Assembly (NCBI GenBank): GCA_003104895.1
Contig: PQAG01000215.1
Location: 1 to 15,626 of the forward strand
DNA: 15,626 nucleotides
Direction: 5' to 3'
DNA from: Nitrosomonadales bacterium
GTDB lineage: Bacteria; Pseudomonadota; Gammaproteobacteria; Burkholderiales; Sulfuricellaceae
Made by a program: the position numbers and the translations under genes. Of the stretch, positions 15,242-15,626 are shown piece after piece. The first letter of the stretch is position 1; each line of letters opens with the position of its first letter. The notes under the pieces are model-generated. The model did no database searches, was not told the origin of the DNA, and saw only the letters and a program-made list of their open reading frames with translations.

Positions 15242-15362
15242 ACAGGCTGGAGTGTGCGGTTTTTCGGGTGCAGGGCAAGGCGTAACGACGCGGAATGGTC
15301 ATTCCATTCCAAGGAGTTACAACGCAGCCATGCTGCCCGAAAAACCGTGCAATCCAGCCTGT
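15242..15362. repeat. Inner imperfect palindrome of the MITE-like element
   Basis: The outer 27 nt of each arm (15242-15268 and 15336-15362) match in inverted orientation at 24 of 27 positions; two of the three differences would be G-U pairs in RNA. The match continues more loosely with gaps to an apex, GGAATG-GT-CATTCC (15292-15305). The structure would fold as one long hairpin in RNA or single-stranded DNA. Confidence 0.85.
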
Positions 15363-15443
15363 AGCAATGCCACCCAGCGGGTGAAACGTAAAAACATAGG
15401 AAAGTCATTTAGAACTATGATGTTAACTAATCAACCAAGCGGT

Positions 15444-15460
15444 CAACTGAGGTTTCTAGG
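15444..15460 (-). repeat. Right terminal inverted repeat
   Basis: CAACTGAGGTTTCTAGG is the perfect 17-bp inverted copy of the left end. It is followed by ATAAT (15461-15465), and the Shine-Dalgarno of the downstream FHA gene begins 1-2 nt later. Confidence 0.9.
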
Positions 15461-15477
15461 ATAATTAGGGGGAAATG

Positions 15478-15626
15478 ATGGCGAAACTGGTTTTAAGCCT
15501 GGATGGCGACGTGCTTGGGTATCATTTTCTCGAACAGGCGCGCTTCGGCATTGGCCGCAAACCGCACAACGAAATGCAGATCGACGATTCTTCGGTCAGC
15601 AAGGAACACGCCGTCATTCTCACCGT
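15478..15626 (+). CDS. FHA-domain protein, N-terminal part (truncated by window edge)
   Basis: About 49 codons are visible, beginning MAKLVLSLDGDVLGYHFLEQ. The FHA core GIGRKPHNEMQIDD followed by SSVSKEHAVILT has the phosphate-binding Arg and the Ser-x-x-His motif, so the domain should bind phosphothreonine. It aligns along its visible length with the start of the first FHA protein (GRKAHSDIHLDDSAVSGNHAVIIT), so the two are paralogues. The ATG at 15478 has AGGGGG 5 nt upstream, while the adjacent ATG at 15475 is too close to that site. Without the inserted element the gene would start 13 nt after the upstream PP2C stop codon. What follows the FHA domain is outside the window. Confidence 0.88.
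   Translation, partial: MAKLVLSLDGDVLGYHFLEQARFGIGRKPHNEMQIDDSSVSKEHAVILT

Larger units (their letters stand above)
15224..15460. mobile_element. MITE-like non-autonomous element, 237 bp
   Basis: The element is bounded by perfect 17-bp terminal inverted repeats and flanked on both sides by the direct repeat ATAAT (15219-15223 and 15461-15465), a 5-bp target duplication. It has no coding capacity for a transposase. Inside is a large imperfect palindrome (about 15242-15362), followed by about 80 nt of A/T-richer sequence with no clear feature. It fills the entire spacer between the second PP2C gene and the second FHA gene. The parent transposon family could not be identified from sequence alone. 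Confidence 0.85.

Noticed and set aside
15242..15362. Inner palindrome as a rho-independent terminator
   Set aside because: No T-run follows the stem in either direction; the T5 run is part of the stem itself.
14949..15464. Open frame of 171 codons running through the MITE-like element as a gene or transposase remnant
   Set aside because: It begins out of frame inside the phosphatase gene, has no transposase motif, and merely crosses the element by chance.

Overview
This window looks like a chromosomal segment of a betaproteobacterium. The support is the tig-clpP-clpX-lon block, an rpsF-priB-rpsR-rplI operon (priB between rpsF and rpsR is a beta/gammaproteobacterial arrangement), the dnaB-alr-radA succession, and protein sequences of betaproteobacterial type with a moderately high G+C bias at third codon positions. 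A Nitrosomonadales-like lineage is plausible, but the sequence alone does not settle it.

Layout. (1) Positions 1-4676, minus strand: trigger factor, ClpP, ClpX and the N-terminal half of Lon, which form the protein-folding and ATP-dependent proteolysis block. clpX ends in a clear intrinsic terminator, and lon has its own promoter with an excellent match to the heat-shock sigma-32 consensus. (2) Positions 4677-4933: a divergent control region holding an extended -10 promoter for tig and a sigma-70 promoter for rpsF. A short leader hairpin with an unpaired CCG resembles the S6:S18-binding autoregulatory RNA. (3) Positions 4934-6360, plus strand: rpsF, priB, rpsR and rplI, closed by a textbook terminator. 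(4) Positions 6434-10320: dnaB, alr and radA. (5) From 10317 to the window end: an accessory Ser/Thr phospho-signalling region.

The signalling region is the most interesting part. It has a PP2C phosphatase gene overlapping radA, followed by a tandem-FHA protein gene. A lipid-anchored c-type cytochrome comes next. On the opposite strand lies a PEGA-domain Ser/Thr kinase co-transcribed with a TPR lipoprotein that resembles the T6SS-associated TssQ family. Divergent from the kinase is a second PP2C phosphatase followed by a second FHA protein, which is cut by the window end. There are thus two PP2C-FHA pairs around one kinase, all the writer, eraser and reader parts of a phosphothreonine circuit. 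It is reminiscent of the PpkA/PppA/Fha module that controls type VI secretion, although no T6SS structural gene is visible here.

Between the second PP2C and its FHA partner sits a 237-bp MITE-like element. It has 17-bp perfect terminal inverted repeats, a 5-bp target duplication (ATAAT) that contains the PP2C stop codon, and an inner palindrome of about 121 bp. Removing it reconstructs a tight PP2C-FHA gene pair like the first one.

The cell-biology logic is inferred from families. Start sites were chosen from Shine-Dalgarno spacing and family N-termini. No database search was possible.
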